In this document: in pieces, positions 1 to 6,364 of the stretch
Numbering within the stretch: position 1 is the first letter of the stretch
Layout: every line of letters begins with the position of its first letter
Source: JALZBN01 sp035525375
GTDB taxonomy: Bacteria; Actinomycetota; Acidimicrobiia; Acidimicrobiales; AC-14
Length of the DNA: 28,007 bases
Assembly: GCA_035525375.1 (NCBI GenBank)
Contig: DATLEI010000023.1
Coordinates: forward strand, 1-28,007
Direction: 5' to 3'
The notes under the pieces: generated by a model
Told to the model about the DNA's origin: nothing
What the model saw: only the letters and a program-made list of their open reading frames with translations
Databases searched by the model: none
Made by a program: the position numbers and the translations under genes

Positions 1-1
1 A

Positions 2-553
2 GTTGTCGATGCGGCCGCCCAGCACGCGCAGCTCGCTGATCTCGGCGAAGACGCCCGCCATCTTGGCCGCGTCGCCGAGCTCCTGAACGCGTTCCGCAAC
101 AATCAGGTTTCAGCAGTGGGGCCCCGGCTCACCAACCACGCTAGCAACCTTTTCGGCGAGCTCACCGACAACGAGTACGACCAGCTCGAGGTCGATCCTG
201 ACACCTACGAGATACGCATTCGCGATGCCGGGTTTCTCTACGGCATGAGCCGGTTTTCGGGGTCAGAGACCGATCTCGCCAACCTTGCCCTGCGGGTAGC
301 GATCAGCGAGCACGTCCGGTTCCAGTCCGGTGGCGCGGTTGGCCTCCTCGTGCTCGATGAGGTGTTCGGCCCGCTCGACGAAGATCGCAAGGAGCGCATG
401 CTGCTCGCGCTCGAGCGTCTGAAGAACCGGTTCCGCCAGGTGCTCGTCGTGACCCATGACAGCGACATCAAACACCAACTTCCGAGCGCCATCGAGGTGG
501 TCAAATTGCCGGGCCGCCGAGCCACGGCGCGCATTGTCACGGCTGGCGACTAA
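2..553 (+). CDS. SbcC/Rad50/SMC-like ATPase, C-terminal fragment (5' end outside window)
   Basis: The reading frame is open from base 2, so the gene begins upstream of the window; only the last 183 codons are seen. The visible part is the C-terminal half of an ABC-type ATPase head as in SbcC/Rad50/SMC proteins. An ABC-signature-like stretch FSGSETDLANLALRVAI is followed by a hydrophobic Walker B strand ending in a catalytic acid (GLLVLDEVFGPLD, which also contains the D-loop), and then the H-loop VVTHD. Proteins of this family use ATP to clamp DNA ends or to organise DNA, and SbcC partners the nuclease SbcD. Residues before the signature are Ala/Leu-rich and may be the end of a coiled coil. 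The Walker A half and any partner gene are out of view, so the subfamily cannot be fixed. The next gene on the same strand starts 45 bases after its stop. Confidence 0.85.
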   Translation, partial: VVDAAAQHAQLADLGEDARHLGRVAELLNAFRNNQVSAVGPRLTNHASNLFGELTDNEYDQLEVDPDTYEIRIRDAGFLYGMSRFSGSETDLANLALRVAISEHVRFQSGGAVGLLVLDEVFGPLDEDRKERMLLALERLKNRFRQVLVVTHDSDIKHQLPSAIEVVKLPGRRATARIVTAGD

Positions 554-598
554 CCCGCCCCAGTTCGTCTGCGTTGGGGGTGATGGTAAGAAGCGCCG

Positions 599-1372
599 AT
601 GGCTTGGCTCCTCGACCTCGACGGTGTCGTGTGGCTGGCGGAGGACCCCATCCCGGGATCGTCCGAGGCCATCGCCCGGCTCCGCGCCGCCGGACACGGT
701 GTCTACTTTCTGACCAACAACTCCGCGCCGACCGTCGACGAACTTCGAAAGAAGCTCGGCGGCATGGGAGTGGAGGTGAGTCCCGACGATCTGGTCACGT
801 CGGCGCAGGCAGCTGCGAGCTTGCTCGAGCCCGGAAGCACGGCTCTGGTGTGCGCGGGCGCGGGTGTGAAAAGCGCTCTTGAAGAGCGGGGCGTGGAGAC
901 GGTTCGTGAGGGGGCGGCCGAGGCGGTTGTCGTCGGCTTCCACCGTGACTTCGACTACGCCCGGCTCACCGCTGCGTTCAAGGCCATCGAGGGCGGCGCG
1001 CGACTCATCGGCACGAACGACGACGCCACCTATCCCACGCCAGACGGTCCCGTTCCCGGGGGAGGGGCACTCCTTGCTGCGGTGGCCACTGCAGGCGGCG
1101 TGGAGCCCGAAGTCGCCGGCAAGCCCTACGAACCGTTCGCGGCGCTCGTTCGCACTCGCGTTGGCGCCGGGGTGGGCGACAGCATCATGGTCGGCGACCG
1201 ACCATCTACTGATGGGCTCATGGCTCAGCGACTCGGCATCTCCTTCGCGCTGGTCCTCAGCGGCATCACCAGTAGTGACGAGATTCCAAGCGACCCACCC
1301 CCCGACCACGTCGCCGACGACCTGGTGTCGTTGGTCGAGTCCGTGCTCGGGCGCGATCAGGAGTCGGCGTAG
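599..1372 (+). CDS. HAD-IIA family (NagD-like) sugar-phosphate phosphatase
   Basis: This 257-residue protein has the full HAD-IIA layout. Motif I is DLDGVVW (nucleophile Asp6, acid/base Asp8), motif II is TNNS (39-42), the motif III lysine lies in GKPYEP (Lys175), and motif IV is MVGDRPSTDG (Asp200, Asp205). The cap between motifs II and III is of C2 type, as in NagD, 4-nitrophenylphosphatase and 2-phosphoglycolate phosphatase. It should be a cytosolic Mg-dependent hydrolase of small phosphometabolites; the substrate cannot be read from sequence. ATG at 599 is the first sensible start in frame and places motif I at residue 6, as usual for the family, although no strong Shine-Dalgarno precedes it. 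Its 3' end overlaps the convergent lipoprotein gene by 16 bases. Confidence 0.9.
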   Translation: MAWLLDLDGVVWLAEDPIPGSSEAIARLRAAGHGVYFLTNNSAPTVDELRKKLGGMGVEVSPDDLVTSAQAAASLLEPGSTALVCAGAGVKSALEERGVETVREGAAEAVVVGFHRDFDYARLTAAFKAIEGGARLIGTNDDATYPTPDGPVPGGGALLAAVATAGGVEPEVAGKPYEPFAALVRTRVGAGVGDSIMVGDRPSTDGLMAQRLGISFALVLSGITSSDEIPSDPPPDHVADDLVSLVESVLGRDQESA

Positions 1373-1818
1373 ACCCACGGTGCGGCGGTGAGATCGGTCC
1401 GGCGCTGGGCGCAGTCGTCCGACATCGGCGTGATCTCGAGCCTTGCCTTGCCGGCCTTCTTCTCGCCGGTGACGACCATCGTGTAGCGACCGATCGTGTC
1501 GCCGCAGCTTTTCGACTGCACCTCGAGTTGACCGTTGGCGAGGGTGAACTGACCGGCCGTCGGCTTGGAATCCTTCACTATCAGCGCGTAACTACCGTCG
1601 GCTCGAAGCTGCAGCACGGCCAGGTTGAACGAGCGGTAGATGCCGGTGACATCGCCCCCGCTGGCGGGTGTGCCCGGCGTCGGAGGCTTTACGTTCTTGA
1701 TCCGGGCTTGGTCTTCTTGTGTGCAACCGCTGAACGCGATCGCGCTGATCAGGCCGAACATGATGAGCGCGGCAAGTTTGTGTTTTTGAGTGGACACACC
1801 GAAAATCGTTGCAAACAA
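1357..1818 (-). CDS. Putative secreted lipoprotein, unknown function
   Basis: The 153-residue product starts with a basic stretch (KHK), a hydrophobic core (LAALIMFGLISAIAF) and the lipobox FSGC, so it should be lipidated at Cys32 and anchored outside the membrane. The mature part has a Pro/Gly/Thr linker, then a beta-rich region containing ADGSY, two mid-protein features LEVQSKSCGD and YTMVV, and a second Cys late in the chain (DDCAQR) that could form a disulfide. The layout recalls small 'lipocalin-like/META-like' surface domains, but I do not recognise a named family. The TTG start at 1818 is chosen because GGAG at 1826-1829 (minus strand) lies 7 nt upstream. A GTG eight codons in (1797) would also leave a normal signal peptide. 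It is convergent with and overlaps the HAD gene. Confidence 0.75.
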   Translation of the reverse strand: MFATIFGVSTQKHKLAALIMFGLISAIAFSGCTQEDQARIKNVKPPTPGTPASGGDVTGIYRSFNLAVLQLRADGSYALIVKDSKPTAGQFTLANGQLEVQSKSCGDTIGRYTMVVTGEKKAGKARLEITPMSDDCAQRRTDLTAAPWVYADS

Positions 1819-1822
1819 AGGG

Positions 1823-1829
1823 TTTCTCC
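1823..1829 (-). promoter_or_regulatory. Shine-Dalgarno for the lipoprotein gene
   Basis: On the minus strand GGAGAAA ends 4 nt before the TTG at 1818, and the GGAG core is 7 nt from it. This decides the otherwise unlikely TTG start over the in-frame GTG at 1797, which has no such site. Confidence 0.5.
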
Positions 1830-1870
1830 GTCCAAGCAGGTTGGAAAGCCTTGCAGCACAAGGGAAATGC

Positions 1871-1899
1871 TTGACCTTGCGCGATAACTCAGGTCAGAT
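1871..1899 (+). promoter_or_regulatory. Candidate promoter for the HU gene
   Basis: TTGACC (1871-1876, one base from TTGACA), a 17-bp spacer and TCAGAT (1894-1899) form a possible housekeeping-sigma promoter. Transcription would begin near 1906 and give a leader of about 25 nt that holds the strong ribosome site of the HU gene. The -10 is weak, so this is tentative. Confidence 0.35.
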
Positions 1900-1922
1900 G
1901 TTCAAGTTCCTATCGTTGAGCG

Positions 1923-1927
1923 GGAGG
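1923..1927 (+). promoter_or_regulatory. Shine-Dalgarno deciding the HU start
   Basis: GGAGG at 1923-1927 is 5 nt before GTG 1933. An alternative GTG at 1927 would overlap the site, and the 1933 start gives the family-typical N-terminus MNKSD. Confidence 0.7.
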
Positions 1928-1932
1928 TGCTG

Positions 1933-2343
1933 GTGAACAAGTCTGACGTGATCGACCGCGTTGCGGGTACCGCGGATGTGGGCCGAGCGCAGGCCGAGCG
2001 CGTTCTCGACGCGTTCTTCGAGACAGTCAGGGGAGCGGTCAAGAAGGGCGACCGTGTTGCGTGGCCCGGCTTCGGGTCGTTCTCTGTGACGCAGCGCAAA
2101 GCGCGCACCGGTCGTAATCCTCGAACTGGGGAGGCCGTCAAGATTCGTGCGTCGAAAGCGTTGAAGTTCTCGTCCGGTTCCGCCTTGAAGGAATACCTGA
2201 ATGGCGGCGCGGCGGGAAAGGCGGCCGGAGCGAAGAAGCCGGCAGCAAAGAAGGCGAGCGCAGCCAAGAAGGCGCCGGCTAAGGCAACAGCAGGGAAGAA
2301 GGCCACCAAGGCCACAAAAGCCGCCAAGGCAAAGAAGCGCTGA
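1933..2343 (+). CDS. hupB: HU-family nucleoid protein with lysine-rich tail (HupB-like)
   Basis: The first ~90 residues are a complete HU/IHF fold: MNKSDVIDRV start, GRAQAERVLDAFF helix, the GDRVAWPGFGSFSV turn, and the DNA-embracing arm with RTGRNPRTGE (family RxxRNPxTGE). The remaining ~47 residues are almost only Lys, Ala, Gly and Thr (AAKKASAAKKAPAK type), a tail known from mycobacterial HupB/HLP, where it binds DNA non-specifically and is a site of lysine modification. It should bend and compact DNA as a dimer. The GTG start at 1933 is set by GGAGG at 1923-1927. A second lysine-rich gene follows 20 bases later on the same strand and is probably co-transcribed, making a nucleoid-protein pair. 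Confidence 0.93.
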   Translation: MNKSDVIDRVAGTADVGRAQAERVLDAFFETVRGAVKKGDRVAWPGFGSFSVTQRKARTGRNPRTGEAVKIRASKALKFSSGSALKEYLNGGAAGKAAGAKKPAAKKASAAKKAPAKATAGKKATKATKAAKAKKR

Positions 2344-2363
2344 CGAAAGGTGGGCAGCAACCG

Positions 2364-2708
2364 ATGAGCGCAGTCAAGAAGAGTTCCGCGAAGAAGAGTG
2401 GCTCTGCCGCGAAGAAGTCACCGGCGAAGCGGGCGTCCTCGGCCGTGAAGAAGGTGGTCAAGAAGGTCGCCGCGAAGAAGAGTTCCGCCAAGAAGACGGC
2501 CGCCAGGAAGTCGCCGGCGAAGAAGACGACCGCGGCCAAGAAGAGCACGGCCAAGAAGTCGACAGCCAAGAAGTCGACAGCCAAGAAGTCGACAGCCAAG
2601 AAGTCGACGGCGAAGAAGTCGACGGCGAAGAAGTCTCCCGCCAAGAAGGCGACCGCAGCGAAGAAGACGGGGGCGGCTCGCACCACGGGCGGAGCTCGCA
2701 AGCGCTAG
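2364..2708 (+). CDS. Histone H1-like lysine/alanine-rich DNA-binding protein
   Basis: The 114-residue product is low-complexity throughout: Lys, Ala, Ser and Thr make up nearly all of it, with a few Val and Arg and no acidic residues or aromatics. The middle holds six consecutive KKSTA pentapeptides followed by KKSPA, with KKSPAKR and AKKTAARKSPAKK variants around them. Such AKKS/PAKK repeats occur in the C-terminal domain of eukaryotic linker histone H1 and in bacterial H1-like proteins (Hc1/Hc2 of Chlamydia, AlgP, BpH1). These are disordered polycations that coat DNA. There is no folded domain, so it is not a second HU. AGGTGG lies 10 nt before the ATG. It follows the HU gene by 20 bases. 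The other frames through this gene give long repeat-rich reading frames that are shadows. Confidence 0.8.
   Translation: MSAVKKSSAKKSGSAAKKSPAKRASSAVKKVVKKVAAKKSSAKKTAARKSPAKKTTAAKKSTAKKSTAKKSTAKKSTAKKSTAKKSTAKKSPAKKATAAKKTGAARTTGGARKR
2538..2642 (+). repeat. Seven 15-bp tandem repeats inside the H1-like gene
   Basis: Units start at 2538, 2553, 2568, 2583, 2598, 2613 and 2628. Units 2-4 are identical (AAGAAGTCGACAGCC) and 5-6 differ by GACGGCG for GACAGCC. Unit 1 uses AGC ACG and unit 7 encodes KKSPA. Near-identity at the DNA level shows recent slippage-type expansion, so repeat number probably varies between strains. Confidence 0.9.
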
Positions 2709-2727
2709 CCAAAAGGCGGCGTAGGGG

Positions 2728-3465
2728 CTAGAGCTCCCGCACCGCTTTGAACTGCTCCCCGAACGTCACGCCGATCGCCGCGCCCGAAGTGGCCGCTCGG
2801 TCGGTCACCTTTTTATGAAACTCGGCGACCTGGTCCTTTGAGGCCGGGTCGTCGATCTTCATCGTCGACCTGAATTGGCTGCGGTGTGTCATCAAGGCCT
2901 CCAGCTTTCTGTCGAGATGCTCGGTGATGTTCTCGACATGGTCGGGTTCATCGGCTTCCCACAACAGCAGCGTTGACGGCCGGTGCGCCGGCGCGCCGTG
3001 CTCAGGAAAGAAGTGCGGATCGCGCGCCGCGACGATCCCGTCAACTACGAGGAAACCGGCGTGGCGATGGTCGGGATGTAGGCGATAACGCCGCCACGGA
3101 TCATGGCCAAGCACGACCTCCGGGCGCAGCTTCCGTATCCAATAGGCCACCGTTGAACGCTGGCTCAGCCCGCTCTCGAGCTCGCCGTCTCGCCACCCGA
3201 GGAACACGACATCGCCGGCACCTCCGAGTGCCCTCGACGCTGCCTGTTGCTCCGCCTGGCGGGTCACCACCAACTCGGCCTCATCGTCATCGGCGTCCCA
3301 CGAGCCTTTGGACCCGTCGGTGCAAACGAGGTGATGGATCGAGCAACCATCTGACGCCCACTTGGCGAGTGTGCCGCCGCAGCCGAAATCGACATCGTCG
3401 GGATGGGCGCCGATGGCGAGCGCGCGACGAGGGGTTGGGAGATCGCGGCTGAACTCGGTCGTCAC
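2728..3465 (-). CDS. PIG-L (LmbE) family zinc-dependent deacetylase
   Basis: The 245-residue protein has the PIG-L hallmarks. Near the N-terminus is AIGAHPDDVDFGCGGTL (the metal site HPDD, with Asp in place of the usual Glu at the next acidic position), then TDGSKGSWD. Late in the chain LHPDHRHAG supplies the third metal ligand. The family removes N-acetyl or similar acyl groups from GlcNAc-linked molecules; in actinobacteria it includes MshB and Mca of mycothiol metabolism and several antibiotic enzymes. Which substrate applies here is unknown. An open frame extends upstream to 3618, but GTG at 3465 is preferred because it overlaps the stop of cofC (GTGA, 4-bp overlap) and puts the HPDD motif at residues 21-24. 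The pair is therefore translationally coupled. Confidence 0.85.
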   Translation of the reverse strand: MTTEFSRDLPTPRRALAIGAHPDDVDFGCGGTLAKWASDGCSIHHLVCTDGSKGSWDADDDEAELVVTRQAEQQAASRALGGAGDVVFLGWRDGELESGLSQRSTVAYWIRKLRPEVVLGHDPWRRYRLHPDHRHAGFLVVDGIVAARDPHFFPEHGAPAHRPSTLLLWEADEPDHVENITEHLDRKLEALMTHRSQFRSTMKIDDPASKDQVAEFHKKVTDRAATSGAAIGVTFGEQFKAVREL

Positions 3466-4031
3466 GTCAACAGATCCGCAGGGAGATCCACGTCGTGGGC
3501 CAGCGAGGGTTCGCGAACTATGCGCAGCGGCAAACTCAGACGGCGCGCCTCGTCGGCGTGCTTCGCAAAGGAACCGGCTCCGTAGAAAAACCGGAACCCT
3601 CGTCTCGTTGGCACACATGCCGCGTTTGTGCCATCGGCGATCCGATCAGGCACGAGTGTTACGCCGGAGAAACTGCCCACCCATCGGAGGTCGCGTGCCA
3701 AGGGAAGGTCGGCGTGGGTCACGATGACCCGACGGACGCCTTTGTCGGCCAAGCGATCGACGCCGGCCTCGACGGCGAGGTTGAGCCCCCGTCCCGGCTC
3801 CCAGACGACGAGCGCACCCTGCTCCTCGGCCCAAGCCGCAACTTCAGGGTCGTCGCAGACGACCGCCACCGCGAGACCGCCAGCGCACTGGAGGACATGT
3901 GTCGCCATGCTGCGAGCGAGCGTCGCTCGCTCCTCGTCGGGCATTGCGCCGGACAGCCGCACCTTGGCCCGGTGGAACGCCTTGACCGGCACGAGCACGG
4001 CCACGTCGCCCCACTGCCGCCCCATGACCAC
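3462..4031 (-). CDS. cofC: CofC/FbiD phospho(enol)pyruvate/2-phospholactate guanylyltransferase (coenzyme F420 synthesis)
   Basis: The 189-residue protein matches the CofC/FbiD nucleotidyltransferase fold. It has the N-terminal GTP-binding strand-loop VLVPVKAFHRAKVRLSG, the central metal-binding HADLPLA (family DxPL), then DRIADGTNAACV and YGAGSFAKH (hallmark DGTN and FGxxSFxxH), and the C-terminal HDVDLPADL. The enzyme transfers GMP from GTP to phosphoenolpyruvate (actinobacterial FbiD) or to 2-phospho-L-lactate (archaeal CofC), giving the activated side-chain unit that FbiA joins to the deazaflavin Fo. Its presence implies that the organism makes F420. No fbiA/B/C is in the window. The start is GTG 4031 (ATG 4025 is possible). 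A TAAGCT box 9 nt upstream suggests a nearly leaderless transcript. It is coupled to the downstream PIG-L gene and divergent from gpsA. Confidence 0.9.
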   Translation of the reverse strand: MVMGRQWGDVAVLVPVKAFHRAKVRLSGAMPDEERATLARSMATHVLQCAGGLAVAVVCDDPEVAAWAEEQGALVVWEPGRGLNLAVEAGVDRLADKGVRRVIVTHADLPLARDLRWVGSFSGVTLVPDRIADGTNAACVPTRRGFRFFYGAGSFAKHADEARRLSLPLRIVREPSLAHDVDLPADLLT

Positions 4032-4040
4032 GATGGCCGT

Positions 4041-4046
4041 AGCTTA
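4041..4046 (-). promoter_or_regulatory. -10 box (TAAGCT) of cofC
   Basis: TAAGCT read on the minus strand fits TAnnnT and lies 9 nt before the GTG at 4031. The expected leader is 0-3 nt. No Shine-Dalgarno is present. Confidence 0.4.
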
Positions 4047-4054
4047 TGGGTGAG

Positions 4055-4077
4055 TGAGCGAACGAAGGTGAGCGAAC
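4055..4077 (+). repeat. Short direct repeat (TGAGCGAAC x2) upstream of gpsA
   Basis: TGAGCGAAC occurs at 4055-4063 and 4069-4077, spaced 14 bp start to start, with a partial third copy TGAGC at 4081. Such paired sites can be operators for a dimeric regulator, or remnants of a dispersed repeat. Nothing in the sequence decides which. Confidence 0.4.
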
Positions 4078-4079
4078 CA

Positions 4080-4124
4080 ATGAGCACAGTGGCCCGCCAG
4101 CGGGTCAGCCGCCGAAGGCGGTGA
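4080..4124 (+). CDS. Possible 14-codon leader peptide upstream of gpsA
   Basis: ATG at 4080 opens a 14-codon frame (MSTVARQRVSRRRR) whose TGA (4122-4124) overlaps the GTG start of gpsA (4121) as GTGA. The last codons are four arginines. The ORF runs through two small hairpins, at 4093-4104 and 4109-4121. This layout would allow translational coupling, with ribosomes ending the leader restarting at gpsA. It is short enough to have arisen by chance, and no Shine-Dalgarno is obvious. Confidence 0.25.
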   Translation: MSTVARQRVSRRRR

Positions 4125-5206
4125 CACCGATGGTCGCTGTCTTGGGCGCGGGTATGTGGGGGACGACTATGGCGCGCTTGCTTGCTGCGCGCGCGCCGAC
4201 GGTGCTCTGGGCCCGACGCGCCGGCCTCGCCGATCACCTCAATCGTCGCCACCGGAATCGGGACTACCTCCCGACCATCGCGCTGCCTGAGAGCCTCCAA
4301 GCCACTGCGTCCCTGGCCGAGGCGCTCGGCGGAGCGGACGTGATCGTGATGGCGCTGCCATCACACGGGTTCAGGGAGATTCTTCAGTCAGCCGAGCCGC
4401 ATCTGACGCCGTCGGCGCCGATCGTCACCCTCACCAAGGGCGTCGAGCAGGGATCACTGATGCGGATGACTGAGATCGTGGCCGAGGTTGCTCCCAATCG
4501 GCCCTACGGCGTTCTCACTGGTCCGAACCTCGCCCAGGAGGTCGCGGCCGGGCACCCCACGGCCAGCGTTATTTCGATCGTCGATGCCGCCGGTTTCGAT
4601 CAGACCACAACGCGCGAGCTGCAAGAACTGTTCAGCACCGAGACGTTCCGGGTCTATACCAACGATGATCTCGTGGGATGTGAGCTCGGCGGCGCGCTCA
4701 AGAATGTGATTGCGATCGCCTCCGGCATCGCCGACGGAATGGGCTTCGGCGACAACACACGCGCCGCCCTCATTACGAGAGGCCTCGCCGAGCTCACCCG
4801 GCTGGGTGTCGCCCTTGGTGGCCAGCCGTTGACGTTCTCGGGGCTGGCAGGACTGGGAGACCTGGTCGCGACCTGCATGAGTCGCCAGAGTCGCAACCGG
4901 TGGGTGGGGGAACAGCTGGGGAACGGTCGTGCAGTCGATGAGATAACTGCCGAGACTCGCATGGTGGCCGAAGGGATAAAGACGTCGAAGGCGGCCCTGG
5001 AACTCGGGCGGCGTGCGGGCGTCGAAACGCCGATAGTGGAGCAGGTCGTGGCCGTCCTCTACGACGGTAAGCGGGCGACCGACGCGCTGGCGGCGTTGAT
5101 GCACCGCGAAACCCGGCCCGAGTTGCACGGCTTCTCACCGCTGGCCCCGGCCCGAGCGGCCGAGAGCGGGATGCCGGCGGCCGATGCCGGCACGCCAGCT
5201 GGCTGA
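4121..5206 (+). CDS. gpsA: Glycerol-3-phosphate dehydrogenase [NAD(P)+]
   Basis: The 361-residue enzyme reduces dihydroxyacetone phosphate to sn-glycerol 3-phosphate for phospholipid synthesis. The N-terminal Rossmann motif is GAGMWG (Gly9-Gly14). TKGVE (105-109), TGPNLAQEV and the catalytic-lysine segment CELGGALKNVIAIA (Lys194) follow, then GFGDNTRAALITRGLAE and GLAGLGDL, all diagnostic of GpsA. The family is usually ~330-340 residues; the extra ~20 residues at the C-terminus (AARESG/PAADAGTP-like, Ala/Gly/Pro-rich) are non-conserved and contain a 23-bp sequence repeated in imuB. The start is uncertain: GTG 4121 (overlapping the small leader ORF) or ATG 4130. GAAGG at 4114-4118 is 11 nt from the ATG and only 2 nt from the GTG. 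The downstream MoxR operon begins 96 bases later. Confidence 0.95.
   Translation: MTPMVAVLGAGMWGTTMARLLAARAPTVLWARRAGLADHLNRRHRNRDYLPTIALPESLQATASLAEALGGADVIVMALPSHGFREILQSAEPHLTPSAPIVTLTKGVEQGSLMRMTEIVAEVAPNRPYGVLTGPNLAQEVAAGHPTASVISIVDAAGFDQTTTRELQELFSTETFRVYTNDDLVGCELGGALKNVIAIASGIADGMGFGDNTRAALITRGLAELTRLGVALGGQPLTFSGLAGLGDLVATCMSRQSRNRWVGEQLGNGRAVDEITAETRMVAEGIKTSKAALELGRRAGVETPIVEQVVAVLYDGKRATDALAALMHRETRPELHGFSPLAPARAAESGMPAADAGTPAG
5149..5171 (+). repeat. Copy 1 of a dispersed 23-bp repeat (3' end of gpsA)
   Basis: Bases 5149-5171 are identical to 18466-18488 in imuB. The core is GAGCGGCCGAGAGCGGG. Here it is read in the frame Ala-Arg-Ala-Ala-Glu-Ser-Gly, whereas in imuB another frame is used, so protein conservation cannot explain the match. 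Confidence 0.75.
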
Positions 5207-5302
5207 CCTAGCATTTCTCACAGCTCCCACACATTTCTCTCCAAGGCCCCTCTGATGTTCGGGTGCCATGGTGGGACGTCATCGCAACCGAGAAAGGCCG
5301 AG

Positions 5303-6364
5303 ATGGAAACTGCCCCGAAGAACGATCCAACGCCGGCCGAGTTGCTGGAGACGGCGCTGTTCGAGGTGAAGAAGGTCATCGTCGGCCAGGATCGGGTCGT
5401 CGAGCGGATGATGGCTTGCCTCTTGGCCCGTGGTCACGTGCTCCTCGAGGGTGTGCCCGGATTAGCCAAGACGCTCGCGGTTGAGACGTTGGCTGAGGTT
5501 GTGGGCGGCTCCTTCGTCCGTCTCCAGTTCACGCCAGACCTGATTCCCTCCGACCTCGTCGGCACCCGGATCTACCGGGCGTCGACCGAGTCCTTCGACG
5601 TCGAGCTCGGGCCCGTCTTTGCCAACTTCGTACTCGCCGACGAGATCAATCGAGCGCCAGCGAAGGTCCAGTCCGCCCTCCTCGAGGTCATGGCCGAGCA
5701 CCAGGTCTCGATCGGTGGCGTCACCAAGCCGGTGCCCGATCCGTTCCTGGTTCTCGCGACACAGAACCCGATTGAGTCCGAAGGCGTCTATGCCCTGCCC
5801 GAAGCGCAGCGCGACCGTTTCCTCATGAAGGTGGTCGTCGACTACCCGGATCGGGCCGAGGAAATCGAGATCGTGCAACGAATGAGCGTAAACCCGCCCC
5901 ATGCGGCGCGCGTGCTTTCACTTGACGAGTTGCGCCGGCTCCAGACCGCGTCCGACGCAGTGTTCGCTCACCGGGCCGTCATTGACTACGCGGTCCGTCT
6001 GGTCCACGCCACGCGTGTCCCGGCCGAGCACGGGCTGGCCGAGCTCGCGGGCCTAATTGAATACGGCGCCAGCCCCCGGGCCAGTCTCGGACTCATCGCC
6101 GCGGCGCGTGCCTTCGCCCTATTGCGGGGACGGGATTACGTACTGCCTCAAGACGTCGCTGACTGCGTGCCCGAGATTCTCCGCCACCGTGTGGTCCTGT
6201 CGTACGAAGCACTCGCCGACGGCCTCGCTGTCGACGACCTGCTCACTCAGATCGCGGCCGCTGTCCCCGCCCCACGTCTGGCCCCGAGCCAGGACTCGAC
6301 GATGGCATCTTCTCCCGTCACCGCCGCTGCCGATCCGCCCACGGCCGGCCAGCGGCTCGCGTGA
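5303..6364 (+). CDS. MoxR-family AAA+ ATPase
   Basis: The 353-residue AAA+ protein has Walker A GVPGLAKT (50-57), Walker B VLADEINRAP (Asp113, Glu114), sensor 1 in LATQNPIESEG (Asn155) and the arginine-rich EAQRDRF. The C-terminal lid follows (ASPRASLGLIAAARAFA). MoxR ATPases act as chaperones that mature or insert metal cofactors into partner proteins, and nearly always sit beside DUF58 and von Willebrand A proteins, as here. ATG 5303 is chosen over the in-frame ATG 5255 because AAAGG (5293-5297) is 5 nt upstream and the extra 16 residues are unconserved. Its stop overlaps the next start (GTGA, 6361-6364), so the three genes form one coupled operon. What the complex matures is unknown. Confidence 0.93.
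   Translation: METAPKNDPTPAELLETALFEVKKVIVGQDRVVERMMACLLARGHVLLEGVPGLAKTLAVETLAEVVGGSFVRLQFTPDLIPSDLVGTRIYRASTESFDVELGPVFANFVLADEINRAPAKVQSALLEVMAEHQVSIGGVTKPVPDPFLVLATQNPIESEGVYALPEAQRDRFLMKVVVDYPDRAEEIEIVQRMSVNPPHAARVLSLDELRRLQTASDAVFAHRAVIDYAVRLVHATRVPAEHGLAELAGLIEYGASPRASLGLIAAARAFALLRGRDYVLPQDVADCVPEILRHRVVLSYEALADGLAVDDLLTQIAAAVPAPRLAPSQDSTMASSPVTAAADPPTAGQRLA

Noticed and set aside
263..1378. 371-codon minus-strand open frame across the SbcC-like and HAD genes
   Set aside because: It is antisense to two genes with clear motifs, shows no domain or sensible N-terminus, and such frames are common in GC-rich DNA.
2538..2642. CRISPR-like regular repeats
   Set aside because: 15-bp units without spacers, in frame and coding for KKSTA; this is coding repeat expansion.
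2201..2731. 176-codon frame with repeated Glu-Val-Asp-Ser-Gln units
   Set aside because: It is the shifted reading of the KKSTA tandem repeats and spans the HU/H1-like gene boundary; the real frames have ribosome sites and known families.
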